From: DATIJJ01 sp035478795
Lineage (GTDB): Bacteria > Pseudomonadota > Gammaproteobacteria > DSM-16500
Direction: 5' to 3'
Length of the DNA stretch: 35,665 nt
Assembly: GCA_035478795.1 (NCBI GenBank)
Contig: DATIJJ010000052.1
Span: forward strand, 1-35,665
Under the pieces are notes generated by a model. The model did not search any database, was not told the DNA's origin, and saw nothing but the letters and a program-made list of their open reading frames with translations. Positions 17,357-25,954 of the stretch are shown piece after piece (position 1 is the stretch's first letter; the number at the start of each line of letters is the position of its first letter). A program made the translations under genes and the position numbers.

Positions 17357-17980
17357 ATGTATTTGTTGTTTGATTTTGACGGAACTCTTGTTGACAGTTT
17401 TAATTGCGTTGTCGAAAAAACCATTCTGTTGTCTCAGGAATTTAATTTTAGAAAAATAGAACAGCATGAAGTGGAAGGGCTGCGAGACTTGTCATCCAGT
17501 GAGATAGTCAGGTTTTTAAAAGTTCCGGTTTATCAAATTCCCAAGCTCATTTATCACATGAGAAAACATTTATACCATGAAATGAAAAATTTAAGTCCGG
17601 TTGAAAATATCTGTCCTGTTTTGGAAAAACTGGCGGGGGCGCATTTTTCGATGGGTATATTAACATCCAATTCCGTTGAAAATGTGTCGATGTGGCTTGA
17701 TTTACATAAAATGAGTCATTTTTTTGAATTTATTCATACGGAATCCCGCTATTTTTCCAAAAAATATTTATTAAAGAAAACGATCAAAAAATACAAAATA
17801 GATAAGTCACAGGCTTTTTATATTGGTGATGAAACGCGTGATATGGATGCGGCAGGTAAAAATGGTATTCAATCAGTGGCGGTGACATGGGGTTATAATT
17901 CAGAAAAAACGTTGTTGCAGTGTCAGCCGTTGTTTGTCGCGAGAAATCCGGGAAATTTGTTAACCATTTTTGGGTTGTAG
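17357..17980 (+). CDS. HAD-superfamily phosphatase, phosphoglycolate-phosphatase-like
   Basis: This 207-residue protein has all four HAD motifs: DFDGTLVDS (D6 and D8), ILTSNS, a Lys-rich segment (KKYLLKKTIKKYK) and YIGDETRDMDAA. A helical cap of type C1 lies between motifs I and II, as in Gph-like enzymes. The substrate cannot be told. The start ATG is 4 bp after the stop of the sulfatase-like gene with GAGG upstream, and it ends the nagZ-hpt-fadE run. The adjacency suggests a phosphatase acting with the upstream transferase, but that is inference. Confidence 0.85.
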   Translation: MYLLFDFDGTLVDSFNCVVEKTILLSQEFNFRKIEQHEVEGLRDLSSSEIVRFLKVPVYQIPKLIYHMRKHLYHEMKNLSPVENICPVLEKLAGAHFSMGILTSNSVENVSMWLDLHKMSHFFEFIHTESRYFSKKYLLKKTIKKYKIDKSQAFYIGDETRDMDAAGKNGIQSVAVTWGYNSEKTLLQCQPLFVARNPGNLLTIFGL

Positions 17981-17983
17981 ATA

Positions 17984-18225
17984 ATCGTGTGCTATTTGGC
18001 GTTCCCCCCTTCCTTTCCTTCCCCCACAAAACGGGGGGAAGGGACCCACGGTAGCAGGGTTGATATAATTTCAGATAACGTTTTTTTTAAAATTAAAAAA
18101 AGTTTTTTTGAATAATGAAAAATAAAAAAATCTTGAATGATACTTTGAATTTGCTTCCGTGGGTCCCTTCCCCCCGTTTTGTGGGGGAAGGAAAGGAAGG
18201 GGGGAACGTCTAATGAGTACACGAT
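17984..18225. repeat. Fold-back element with perfect 52-bp inverted arms
   Basis: The arms 18000-18051 and 18157-18208 are exact reverse complements and enclose a 105-bp AT-rich core (18052-18156). The similarity goes on imperfectly outward: ATCGTGT at 17984-17990 is matched by ACACGAT at 18219-18225. No ORF or clear target-site duplication is seen. This is the layout of a non-autonomous MITE. It occupies the convergent gap between the HAD gene and the MFS gene, and could also act as a transcription barrier. Confidence 0.85.
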
Positions 18226-18249
18226 CCCATCATTTGCAAAACAGGCTTC

Positions 18250-19509
18250 TCACCGCTGAAACGGCCGATCCTTCACCCAAAACAATATCACGGTTGCAAC
18301 CAGCAAATACGCAGGCAACACAGACAGCGCAAGATGATAGGTGCTTAACGAAAAATAATGCACGCCATTCACGATTTTTCCATTCCAGTTCAAGTCCAGC
18401 AATTTTCCAATGCCAGGTTCTGTGATCGCATCGAGTATCGCATCACTCATGTTAATCATGGCAATCACGGTCCCCGTCAAGGCCGGTTTGTTCAGTTCCT
18501 TGCCAATCGCAAAAACCAGCATGAAAGCCCCGAGGAAAAACCCGAAAATAAATAATAAGGTGCCAAGCAGCCAGACCGGCATCGGGTGTGCATATAACAC
18601 CAGTGTGATGGCAATGAAGGCAATAAACGTACTGATAAGCAACACATTACGCCGATTTCCTAATCGATCAGAAATAAATCCAAGGATCGGACTGCCAATC
18701 CCCAACCCGATAAAAACAATCGATACAAGCGTCGCTGCTTCCGTTTTACTGACTTCATACGCCTGCACAACAAATGGATTTCCCCATAATCCACCAAAAA
18801 TCACAACCGGCGAAAAGGCGAGACCACTGTAAAAAGTGAGCAACCAGTTTTGTTTGTTTTTGAACACTTCAACAATTTCACTTAACGAAACAGGATGGCT
18901 GGTCGTTGTTTTGTTTGGGAGAGCCGGTTTATCACGAACCACCAGCGCAAACAAAAATGCCAGAATGAATCCAATAATACCCGTACCCGCAAGACAGGCG
19001 CGCCACCCGGTTTGACTGACGATAAAGGCAAGGGGTGCCTGACCAAATACGGCACCTGCCATGGCAGCGGTTGCGAGCAAGCCCCCTATAAAAGCGTATT
19101 GGCGCGGCGGAAACCACATCGCAGCCAGTTTCATATACGCAACCGTTGCAAATGCGACACCAATTCCCATGAGCCCTCTTGATAAACAGGCAAAAAGAAT
19201 ATTGTCTGCATGGGCAAACAGAAAAACACCCGCCGCACAACTGAAGATAGCGCCTGCTGTCAGCCAGCGTGTGTTGTATTTGTCAAGCAAAACGCCGACG
19301 ATGAGCTGGGCAATCATGTACGTGTAATAGAAGGTTGCGGCCAGATTGCCAAGACCGGCACCGGTCAGTTTAAATTCCTGCATTAACTGATCAGTGATAA
19401 TACTGGGATAAATTTGTAATACGTATTTGTAAAAAAGAAAAAAAGCGCATAAGGATATAACGAGCAGGGGATACCATTTATTTATTTGGCTGGATTGTCT
19501 GATATTCAT
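18250..19509 (-). CDS. MFS transporter
   Basis: This 419-residue inner-membrane protein has twelve predicted helices in two halves. A motif-A-like GVLLDKYNTRW lies between helices 2 and 3, with the related FISDRLGNRRNVLL loop between helices 8 and 9. Legionellales carry many such transporters for amino acids, nucleosides and sugars, and the substrate of this one cannot be read from sequence. The ATG at 19509 has only a weak SD (AGTGA). Its 5' side faces the DnaA-box-containing spacer before the second fadE. Confidence 0.85.
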   Translation of the reverse strand: MNIRQSSQINKWYPLLVISLCAFFLFYKYVLQIYPSIITDQLMQEFKLTGAGLGNLAATFYYTYMIAQLIVGVLLDKYNTRWLTAGAIFSCAAGVFLFAHADNILFACLSRGLMGIGVAFATVAYMKLAAMWFPPRQYAFIGGLLATAAMAGAVFGQAPLAFIVSQTGWRACLAGTGIIGFILAFLFALVVRDKPALPNKTTTSHPVSLSEIVEVFKNKQNWLLTFYSGLAFSPVVIFGGLWGNPFVVQAYEVSKTEAATLVSIVFIGLGIGSPILGFISDRLGNRRNVLLISTFIAFIAITLVLYAHPMPVWLLGTLLFIFGFFLGAFMLVFAIGKELNKPALTGTVIAMINMSDAILDAITEPGIGKLLDLNWNGKIVNGVHYFSLSTYHLALSVLPAYLLVATVILFWVKDRPFQR

Positions 19510-19621
19510 TCAGTCACTTTTATTTTAATTGTTTAATTTTATTTTCATTCGAGGGGTGCATTATAAAAACAGTTAATGCCTCTTGACAAGAGCCAATCTT
19601 GAAGTCGTTTATCCCGAAAAC

Positions 19622-19832
19622 TTGTACACAGTTTCAAATTTTAGGCAGATGTACTCAAAAAAAGGGTATCTTCTGAGACAGTTAGTCCACGTGTTTATCT
19701 AACTTATTGATAATATTGATATATTTACTTGTGTACAAATCCTGGACTTTTTGGTGGTAAGCTTGATCCACGCCTGTTTGCGTGAGCTTTCACCAGGTTA
19801 ACAACAGAGTTATCCACAGAATCTGTGGGTAA
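19622..19832. promoter_or_regulatory. Cluster of DnaA-box-like sites with an IHF-type site
   Basis: The 414-bp gap between the MFS gene and the second fadE has no ORF. It holds TTATCCACA (19810-19818, a perfect DnaA box), its inverted near-copy TGTGGGTAA (19824-19832), and TTGTACACA at 19622-19630 and inverted at 19730-19738. The sequence 19700-19712, read on the minus strand, fits the IHF consensus WATCAANNNNTTR and lies in an AT-rich stretch. A stem-loop spans about 19753-19798. It could be a replication origin, a DnaA-controlled promoter or a chance cluster. Confidence 0.45.
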
Positions 19833-19875
19833 CTTTTATGAGTGGGTTTGTCTATTCTTTGCAAAATAAAATGAT

Positions 19876-19881
19876 TATACT
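19876..19881 (+). promoter_or_regulatory. Putative -10 of the fadE-fadI-fadJ operon
   Basis: TATACT lies 42 bp upstream of the fadE start. No well-spaced -35 is seen: TTGTCT at 19848 is 22 bp away. Confidence 0.35.
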
Positions 19882-19923
19882 CATCGATCTGATTTCTGCA
19901 CTGCTCGGCATTAAGGAGTAATG

Positions 19924-22365
19924 ATGGCTGTGTTGGATGGTTTGATTCTGCTGGTTCTGGTATTGGGACTGACGTATTTTCAGGTGTCAGTTGTGTTATG
20001 GACTGTCATCCTGGGGCTTGCACTGCTTTCTGTCACGTTATGGGGTGCGTTGGGTTTTATCTCTCTCGGACTGTTCTGGATCGTGTTTCTGGCAGCAGCA
20101 CTCTTCGCCAATCTGAAAAACATTCGACAACATTATTTTACGACACCGCTCATTCGTGTTTTACAAAAACGCATGCCCTCCATCAGTCACACCGAACGTG
20201 AAGCCATTGAAGCAGGCGATGTCTGGTTTGAAAAAGAATTATTTTGCGGACGTCCCCAATGGAAAAAATTGCTTGCGCTGCCACGACCGACACTGACAGC
20301 AGAAGAGCAGGCCTTTCTCGACAATCAGGTAGACACATTGTGCGAAATGTTAAATGACTGGCAGATTGTAGCGGATTGCAATATGCCGGATGCGGTGTGG
20401 GATTATCTCAAAAATGAAGGTTTTTTCGGGATGATTATTCCGAAAGAATATGGCGGGCTGGGTTTTTCAGCACTGGCGCATTCGACTGTTGTCACGAAAA
20501 TTGCAACACGCAGTTTGAGCGCAGCGGTCAATACCATGGTACCCAATTCACTGGGACCGGCAGAATTGTTATTGCATTATGGAACAGAAGAACAAAAAAA
20601 TTATTATTTGCCTCGTCTTGCGAGAGGTACAGAAGTGCCCTGTTTTGCCCTGACGGGTCCTGAAGCGGGCAGTGATGCCGGCGCCATTACGGATAAAGGG
20701 ATTGTCTGTTATGGCCAGCATGAAGGTAAGGATGTATTAGGCATTCGACTGACTTTCGACAAACGCTATATTACGCTGGCACCCATTGCGACCGTATTGG
20801 GTCTCGCTTTTCGTTTATATGATCCGGATCATTTGTCGGGAAAAGACGAGAACCTCGGCATTACACTGGCTCTCATTCCTGCTGAACATCCGGGTGTTGA
20901 GATTGGCCGTCGGCATATTCCGCTCTACATGGCATTTATCAATGGCCCCATACGCGGCAAGGATGTTTTCATACCGATGGATTGGGTGATTGGTGGTTCT
21001 TCCATGATCGGTCAGGGATGGCGGATGTTAATGGAATGTCTTTCCATGGGGCGCGGTATTTCACTACCGGCCCTGAGTACGGCTTGCGGAAAATTAACGT
21101 ATCGTGTGACCGGTGCCTATGCAAAGTTGCGTAAACAATTCAACACATCGATTTCGAATTTTGAAGGCGTTGAAGAAGCGCTCGGCAATATTGCAGGAAT
21201 GACCTATCTTCTCGAAGCGTCTCGCATGCTGACAGCCGGTGCAGTCGATTTAAAAATAAAACCGGCAATTGCCACAGCGATTGCAAAATATAATATGACA
21301 GAAATGGCGCGCACGTGTATTTCACACGCCATGGATGTCCATGCGGGTCATGGCATCCAGGTCGGGCCGCGTAATTTACTGGCGCATCCCTATATTGCCA
21401 TACCCGTCAGTATTACCGTCGAAGGCGCCAATATTTTGACACGCAATCTCATTATTTTTGGTCAGGGCGCGATTCGTTGTCATCCTTATATTCTGCAGGA
21501 AATAGAACTGCTCAAGATGAAAGAGTCGCCACAAAAAACAGAACAGATGGATAAACTGCTTTTGTCGCATATCGGTTATGCGTTGAGTAATCTCGCGCGT
21601 AACATTGTGTTTGGATTGACAGCAGGCAAATTGATTGTATCGCCTGTGCGAGGCGCTCATTCCCGTTATTATCGACAGTTAACGCGCATGAGTGCGGCGC
21701 TTGCTCTTTTGTCTGATATGACCATGTTGCTATTGGGCGGAAATTTAAAAAGAAGAGAGCGTATTTCAGCCCGATTGGGCGATATCCTGAGTCAACTGTA
21801 TCTTGCGTCCGCCGTTCTGAAATATTTTAAGGATAATAATCAACCCGCCTCGGATCTGGACTCCGTCAAATGGTGTCTGGAAAAATGTCTGTTTGAAATT
21901 CAACAGGCCATCGATGAGTTGCTGAATAATTTTCCTTACGCGTGGATCGGAAAATGCCTTCGTTTTATTATTTTTCCGTTTGGCACAGCTTATCGACGGC
22001 CGAAGGACAGGTTGTATCACAAAATGGTCGCTACGATGACAGAACCTTCCGACTTTCGTGATCGTCTGACGCAGTCCTGTTTTATTTCAAAAACAGAAAA
22101 GGATCCCGGATTTCGTCTGGAAGCGGCACTCAAAATGAGTGTGGAGATGGAACCTGTCCTGAAGAAATATCAGGCTGCCTTGCGAAAAGGGATATTGTCT
22201 TCCGAAGGTTCATGGGAGGATCGATTGCACAGGGCAGTCAAAATCGGATTATTGACAGAGGATGACGTTCACGGATTACAAAAATACCAGGCAGAGGTCA
22301 GGGAAGTCATCACGGTCGATGAATTTTCATTTGATCTTGGCACGGTACTCAATGAGGGAAATTGA
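19924..22365 (+). CDS. fadE: Acyl-CoA dehydrogenase FadE (second copy)
   Basis: This 813-residue FAD enzyme is a paralogue of the one at 12807. It has three hydrophobic segments in residues 1-70, VPCFALTGPEAGSDAGAITD, GQGWRMLMECLSMGRGISLP and ITVEGANILTRNLIIFGQGA. The C-terminal FadE extension is present to the end. AAGGAG at 19913-19918 favours ATG 19924 over the adjacent ATG at 19921. It heads a three-gene unit with the thiolase and the multifunctional enzyme, so this copy is probably the main beta-oxidation dehydrogenase. The two copies differ most in the N-terminal membrane part and the last 100 residues, which may reflect different chain-length preference. Confidence 0.95.
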   Translation: MAVLDGLILLVLVLGLTYFQVSVVLWTVILGLALLSVTLWGALGFISLGLFWIVFLAAALFANLKNIRQHYFTTPLIRVLQKRMPSISHTEREAIEAGDVWFEKELFCGRPQWKKLLALPRPTLTAEEQAFLDNQVDTLCEMLNDWQIVADCNMPDAVWDYLKNEGFFGMIIPKEYGGLGFSALAHSTVVTKIATRSLSAAVNTMVPNSLGPAELLLHYGTEEQKNYYLPRLARGTEVPCFALTGPEAGSDAGAITDKGIVCYGQHEGKDVLGIRLTFDKRYITLAPIATVLGLAFRLYDPDHLSGKDENLGITLALIPAEHPGVEIGRRHIPLYMAFINGPIRGKDVFIPMDWVIGGSSMIGQGWRMLMECLSMGRGISLPALSTACGKLTYRVTGAYAKLRKQFNTSISNFEGVEEALGNIAGMTYLLEASRMLTAGAVDLKIKPAIATAIAKYNMTEMARTCISHAMDVHAGHGIQVGPRNLLAHPYIAIPVSITVEGANILTRNLIIFGQGAIRCHPYILQEIELLKMKESPQKTEQMDKLLLSHIGYALSNLARNIVFGLTAGKLIVSPVRGAHSRYYRQLTRMSAALALLSDMTMLLLGGNLKRRERISARLGDILSQLYLASAVLKYFKDNNQPASDLDSVKWCLEKCLFEIQQAIDELLNNFPYAWIGKCLRFIIFPFGTAYRRPKDRLYHKMVATMTEPSDFRDRLTQSCFISKTEKDPGFRLEAALKMSVEMEPVLKKYQAALRKGILSSEGSWEDRLHRAVKIGLLTEDDVHGLQKYQAEVREVITVDEFSFDLGTVLNEGN

Positions 22366-22369
22366 CACG

Positions 22370-23701
22370 ATGGATAATAGAAACAGGATGAAACGTGAAG
22401 TGTATATTGTTGATGGATTACGCACGCCTTTTTTGAAAGCGCGTGGAAAACCAGGACCCTTGTCTGCCTCGGATCTCGCGGTCAATGCAGGACGTGAGTT
22501 GCTGGCGCGACAACCGTTTGCGCCAACTGATCTCGGTGAAGTGATCCTCGGTTGCATGGTGCCGAGTCCGGATGAAGCGAACATCGGACGGTTAGTGGCA
22601 TTGCGTCTGGGTTGCGGGAAAGCCATGCCGGCTTACACGGTGCAACGCAATTGTGCATCGGGTATGCAGGCGATTGACAGTGCGGTGAAAGATATTGCAT
22701 CCGGTCGTCACGAGCTGGTTCTGGCCGGTGGCACAGAAGCCATGAGCCATTCGCCATTGTTATTCAATCAAAAAATGGTGAACTGGATGTCGGGGTTGTG
22801 GGGTGCAAAAACACTCGCTGCCAAATTAAAACAGATGGCCGATTTCAGACCCGGATTTTTATCGCCCGTGATTGCTTTATTGCATGGTCTTTCGGATCCC
22901 ACACTGAATCTTTCGATGGGACAAACCGCTGAAAATGTCGCGTATCGTTTTAACATTAGCCGTGAACAAATGGATGGGTATGCGCTCCAGAGTCATCAGC
23001 GTGCCATGTATGCTGAAGATCATCATTATTTTTCGGATGTCACGCCGGCGTTTGGTTATCGCGGTGAATTTGCTGTGATCGATGATGGTGTGCGTCGCGA
23101 CACGACCATGGAAAAATTGGCTGCTTTAAAACCGATGTTCGATAAAAAATTTGGCACGGTGACGGCAGGAAACAGTTCGCAGGTGACCGATGGGGCTGCA
23201 CTTTTATTATTGGCCAGCAAGGAAGCTGTTCAAAAATACCATTTGCCGGTGTTGGCACGTATTGTGGATACCGAATGGGCAGGCCTTGATCCGGCTGAAA
23301 TGGGATTGGGCCCGGTGTATGCGTCCACTACATTATTGCGTCGTTATAATTTACGCATGAATGATATTGATTACTGGGAATTGAATGAAGCGTTTGCCGC
23401 GCAGGTGCTGGGATGTGTTGCGGCATGGGAAGATGAAAAATATTGCCGTGATTTTTTAGGGCTTGATAGTGCATTTGGGACACTCGATCTCAATCGTTTG
23501 AATGTGGATGGTGGTGCCATTGCATTGGGTCATCCGATTGGTGCGACGGGTGCCCGAATTGTGTTGCGTCTCGTCGACATTCTGAAAAGGGAAAAAGCCA
23601 AACGCGGTGTGGCGACACTTTGTATTGGTGGCGGACAGGGTGGGGCGATGTTAATTGAAAATGTTTCTGATGTGGGAGAAAGGCAGGATGCAAACTTATA
23701 A
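22370..23701 (+). CDS. fadI: Acetyl-CoA C-acyltransferase (FadI-type thiolase)
   Basis: The thiolase cleaves 3-ketoacyl-CoA in the last step of beta-oxidation. Of 443 residues, the nucleophile is C95 in QRNCASGMQA. NEAFAAQ, GHPIGATGAR and CIGGGQGG carry the remaining catalytic Asn/His/Cys motifs. The length and the insert at about residues 125-190 fit FadI rather than the shorter FadA. I use ATG 22370, 4 bp after the fadE stop; ATG 22388 is an alternative. The fadJ start lies 14 bp inside the 3' end. Confidence 0.92.
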   Translation: MDNRNRMKREVYIVDGLRTPFLKARGKPGPLSASDLAVNAGRELLARQPFAPTDLGEVILGCMVPSPDEANIGRLVALRLGCGKAMPAYTVQRNCASGMQAIDSAVKDIASGRHELVLAGGTEAMSHSPLLFNQKMVNWMSGLWGAKTLAAKLKQMADFRPGFLSPVIALLHGLSDPTLNLSMGQTAENVAYRFNISREQMDGYALQSHQRAMYAEDHHYFSDVTPAFGYRGEFAVIDDGVRRDTTMEKLAALKPMFDKKFGTVTAGNSSQVTDGAALLLLASKEAVQKYHLPVLARIVDTEWAGLDPAEMGLGPVYASTTLLRRYNLRMNDIDYWELNEAFAAQVLGCVAAWEDEKYCRDFLGLDSAFGTLDLNRLNVDGGAIALGHPIGATGARIVLRLVDILKREKAKRGVATLCIGGGQGGAMLIENVSDVGERQDANL

Positions 23702-25727
23702 ACACTGGCGTTTGGAAACAGACACCGATTCCATTTTGTGGCTTTATTTCGATAAGCAAAATGCATCGGTGAATACCATCGATCGGGATGTGATGGAAGA
23801 ATTGTCCGGCATTCTGGATACGCTGGTAAATAATACGGAATACAAGGGCGTGATTATTGCATCCGCCAAAAAAAGAGGATTTATCGCGGGCGCGGATATT
23901 GCGCAATTCACCCAATTCAGTGACATTGATGAGGCAGTCCATTTATTAAAATCGGGACAACAGATTTTCGATAAAATAGAAAACCTGACCATGCCGACGG
24001 TGGCCATGATTGATGGTTTTTGTCTGGGCGGTGGCATGGAGCTCGCGTTGGCCTGTCGTTATCGCGTGGTGGAAGACGGTGCCAAAACACGTTTAGGTTT
24101 GCCGGAAGTGAAACTCGGTATTCATCCGGGTTGGGGCGGCACGGTGCGCATGCCACGGTTGATCGGCGCATTGAACGGATTGAATCTGGTTTTATCCGGA
24201 CACACGATCAGTGGCAAGGCCGCGGCAAAACTCGGTGTAGCGGATGTGGCTGTGCCCAAACGGCATCTCGTCACAGCGGCAAAATACACTATTCTTCAGA
24301 AACCCAAACCGCACCAGGCGACCTGGTTTCAAAATCTGACAAACACAAAACCTGCACGCATGCTGTTGGCGAGTGTTCTACGTAAAAAACTGCGCGCCAA
24401 AATTAATCCGCTGCATTATCCGGCTCCTTTTCATGCGCTGGATAACTGGGAACAGATGGGTGTTCACGGTTCTGCTGCAATGGATCGCGAAGCGCGAAGT
24501 TGCGGTAAATTATTTTTTAGTGATACGTGCCAGAATCTCGTGCGTGTCTTTTTCTTGCAGGAACGTTTGAAAGGACAGGCGAAGGAAAGTCGTTTTAATC
24601 CGGAGCATGTACATGTGATTGGTGCAGGCACCATGGGTGGTGATATTGCCGCCTGGTGTGCGTTGCAAGGATTTCGTGTCACGCTTCAGGATCGTGAAGC
24701 AAAGTTAATTGCACCGGCGATCAAACGTGCATATCAATTGTTTAAGGAAAAATTGAAAGAACCGTATCTCGTGCAAAAAGCGATGGATCGATTGATACCG
24801 GATGTGGAAGGTTATGGTATTCCGAAAGCCGATATCATTATCGAAGCTGTTTTTGAAGATTTGGCGGTGAAACAGGCTCTATTCAAAACATTGGAATCGA
24901 AAGTCAAGCCGCAAGCCATTCTTGCCACCAATACATCGAGTATTCCGCTGGATGATATCAGTAGCGTGTTGCAGACACCGGAGCGGTTAGTCGGCATTCA
25001 TTATTTTAATCCGGTTGCGAAAATGCAGCTGGTGGAAGTGGTGAAAGCGAATCGTACGGATCCTTTGGTCGTTGAAAAGGCGATCAGTTTTGTTCGCAAG
25101 ATTGATCGTTTGCCCTTGCAAGTGAAAAGCAGTCCAGGGTTTTTGGTGAATCGTATTTTGATGCCGTATTTGCTGGAAGCGGTTGCGATGCTGGATGAAG
25201 GTATTCCAGCCGGTGCGATTGATAAAGCGATGATAGATTTTGGCATGCCGATGGGGCCGATTGCCTTGTCTGATACGGTGGGACTGGATGTGTGTTTGTC
25301 GGTGGCAAATTATCTCGGTAAATATTTTAATGCCAAAGTGCCAGCGCGTCTTACGCAAATGGTTGAGAAAGGAAAATTGGGTCGTAAAACAGGTGAAGGT
25401 TTTTATCAGTATAAAAACGGCAAGCAAGTCAAACTGCATGATACGACGGCGGAAAAATCGCTGGAAGACATTGCGGATCGTCTGGTGTTGCGTATGCTGG
25501 ATGAATCGTTTGCCTGCTTGCGGGAAGGCGTTGTCGCGGATGGTGATTTGCTGGATGCGGGTATGATTTTTGGAACGGGATTTGCGCCGTTTCGTGGTGG
25601 CCCGATTCATTATGCCAGGACAAAAGGGATAAACGATTTGTTTCAGCAATACATTAAACAGCGTCGGGAGCGGGGTGAAAAAACAGATGCGCTGAAAAAT
25701 TGGGAAATTCGGGTGGAGTCGGTGTAG
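23688..25727 (+). CDS. fadJ: Multifunctional enoyl-CoA hydratase/3-hydroxyacyl-CoA dehydrogenase (FadJ type)
   Basis: This 679-residue enzyme carries out the two middle beta-oxidation steps. The N-terminal crotonase domain (1-190) has the oxyanion motif GFIAGADI and catalytic Glu118 (GGGMELA) and Glu140 (GLPEVKLGIHPGWGG), near the positions known in FadB (119, 139). The dehydrogenase begins at about residue 305 with the NAD motif VIGAGTMGGDI, followed by GIHYFNPVAKMQLVEVV with the catalytic His. A C-terminal 3HCDH domain ends in GFAPFRGGPIHYA. Its 14-bp overlap with the thiolase gene implies a FadI-FadJ pair. E. coli FadJ is 714 residues, so this is somewhat short but complete. Confidence 0.94.
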   Translation: MQTYKHWRLETDTDSILWLYFDKQNASVNTIDRDVMEELSGILDTLVNNTEYKGVIIASAKKRGFIAGADIAQFTQFSDIDEAVHLLKSGQQIFDKIENLTMPTVAMIDGFCLGGGMELALACRYRVVEDGAKTRLGLPEVKLGIHPGWGGTVRMPRLIGALNGLNLVLSGHTISGKAAAKLGVADVAVPKRHLVTAAKYTILQKPKPHQATWFQNLTNTKPARMLLASVLRKKLRAKINPLHYPAPFHALDNWEQMGVHGSAAMDREARSCGKLFFSDTCQNLVRVFFLQERLKGQAKESRFNPEHVHVIGAGTMGGDIAAWCALQGFRVTLQDREAKLIAPAIKRAYQLFKEKLKEPYLVQKAMDRLIPDVEGYGIPKADIIIEAVFEDLAVKQALFKTLESKVKPQAILATNTSSIPLDDISSVLQTPERLVGIHYFNPVAKMQLVEVVKANRTDPLVVEKAISFVRKIDRLPLQVKSSPGFLVNRILMPYLLEAVAMLDEGIPAGAIDKAMIDFGMPMGPIALSDTVGLDVCLSVANYLGKYFNAKVPARLTQMVEKGKLGRKTGEGFYQYKNGKQVKLHDTTAEKSLEDIADRLVLRMLDESFACLREGVVADGDLLDAGMIFGTGFAPFRGGPIHYARTKGINDLFQQYIKQRRERGEKTDALKNWEIRVESV

Positions 25728-25810
25728 CAGTAATCCCGGTGTGGCAGTTAATCGATGTAGTAGCAAGCTGTTATCGCACTTGCCAGGCTGTTCACTTGCC
25801 TCTATCTTTA

Positions 25811-25912
25811 GCGTCATCCCGCGACGCTCTTCAAGCGGGACCCAGCGCCTTTAAAGCGAAAATAATGAAGAAAAGGCGCTGGGTCCCGTTTAAAAACATA
25901 ACGGGATGACGC
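25811..25912. repeat. Fold-back MITE-like repeat
   Basis: The outer arms GCGTCATCCCG (25811-25821) and CGGGATGACGC (25902-25912) are perfect inverted copies. The inner arms GGGACCCAGCGCCTTT (25837-25852) and AAAGGCGCTGGGTCCC (25872-25887) are also perfect. The whole 102-bp unit folds into one long hairpin in the convergent gap after fadJ. It has no coding capacity. The outer sequence resembles the palindrome at 6529-6549. Confidence 0.8.
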
Positions 25913-25954
25913 ACGGTTGAAGATAAATTGTGAAAATGACCGTTGCTTGATTTA

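Noticed and set aside
24987..25817. A 276-codon minus-strand open frame over fadJ
   Set aside because: It is rich in His/Arg/Gln/Thr as expected from reading a coding strand backwards, and covers conserved fadJ sequence.
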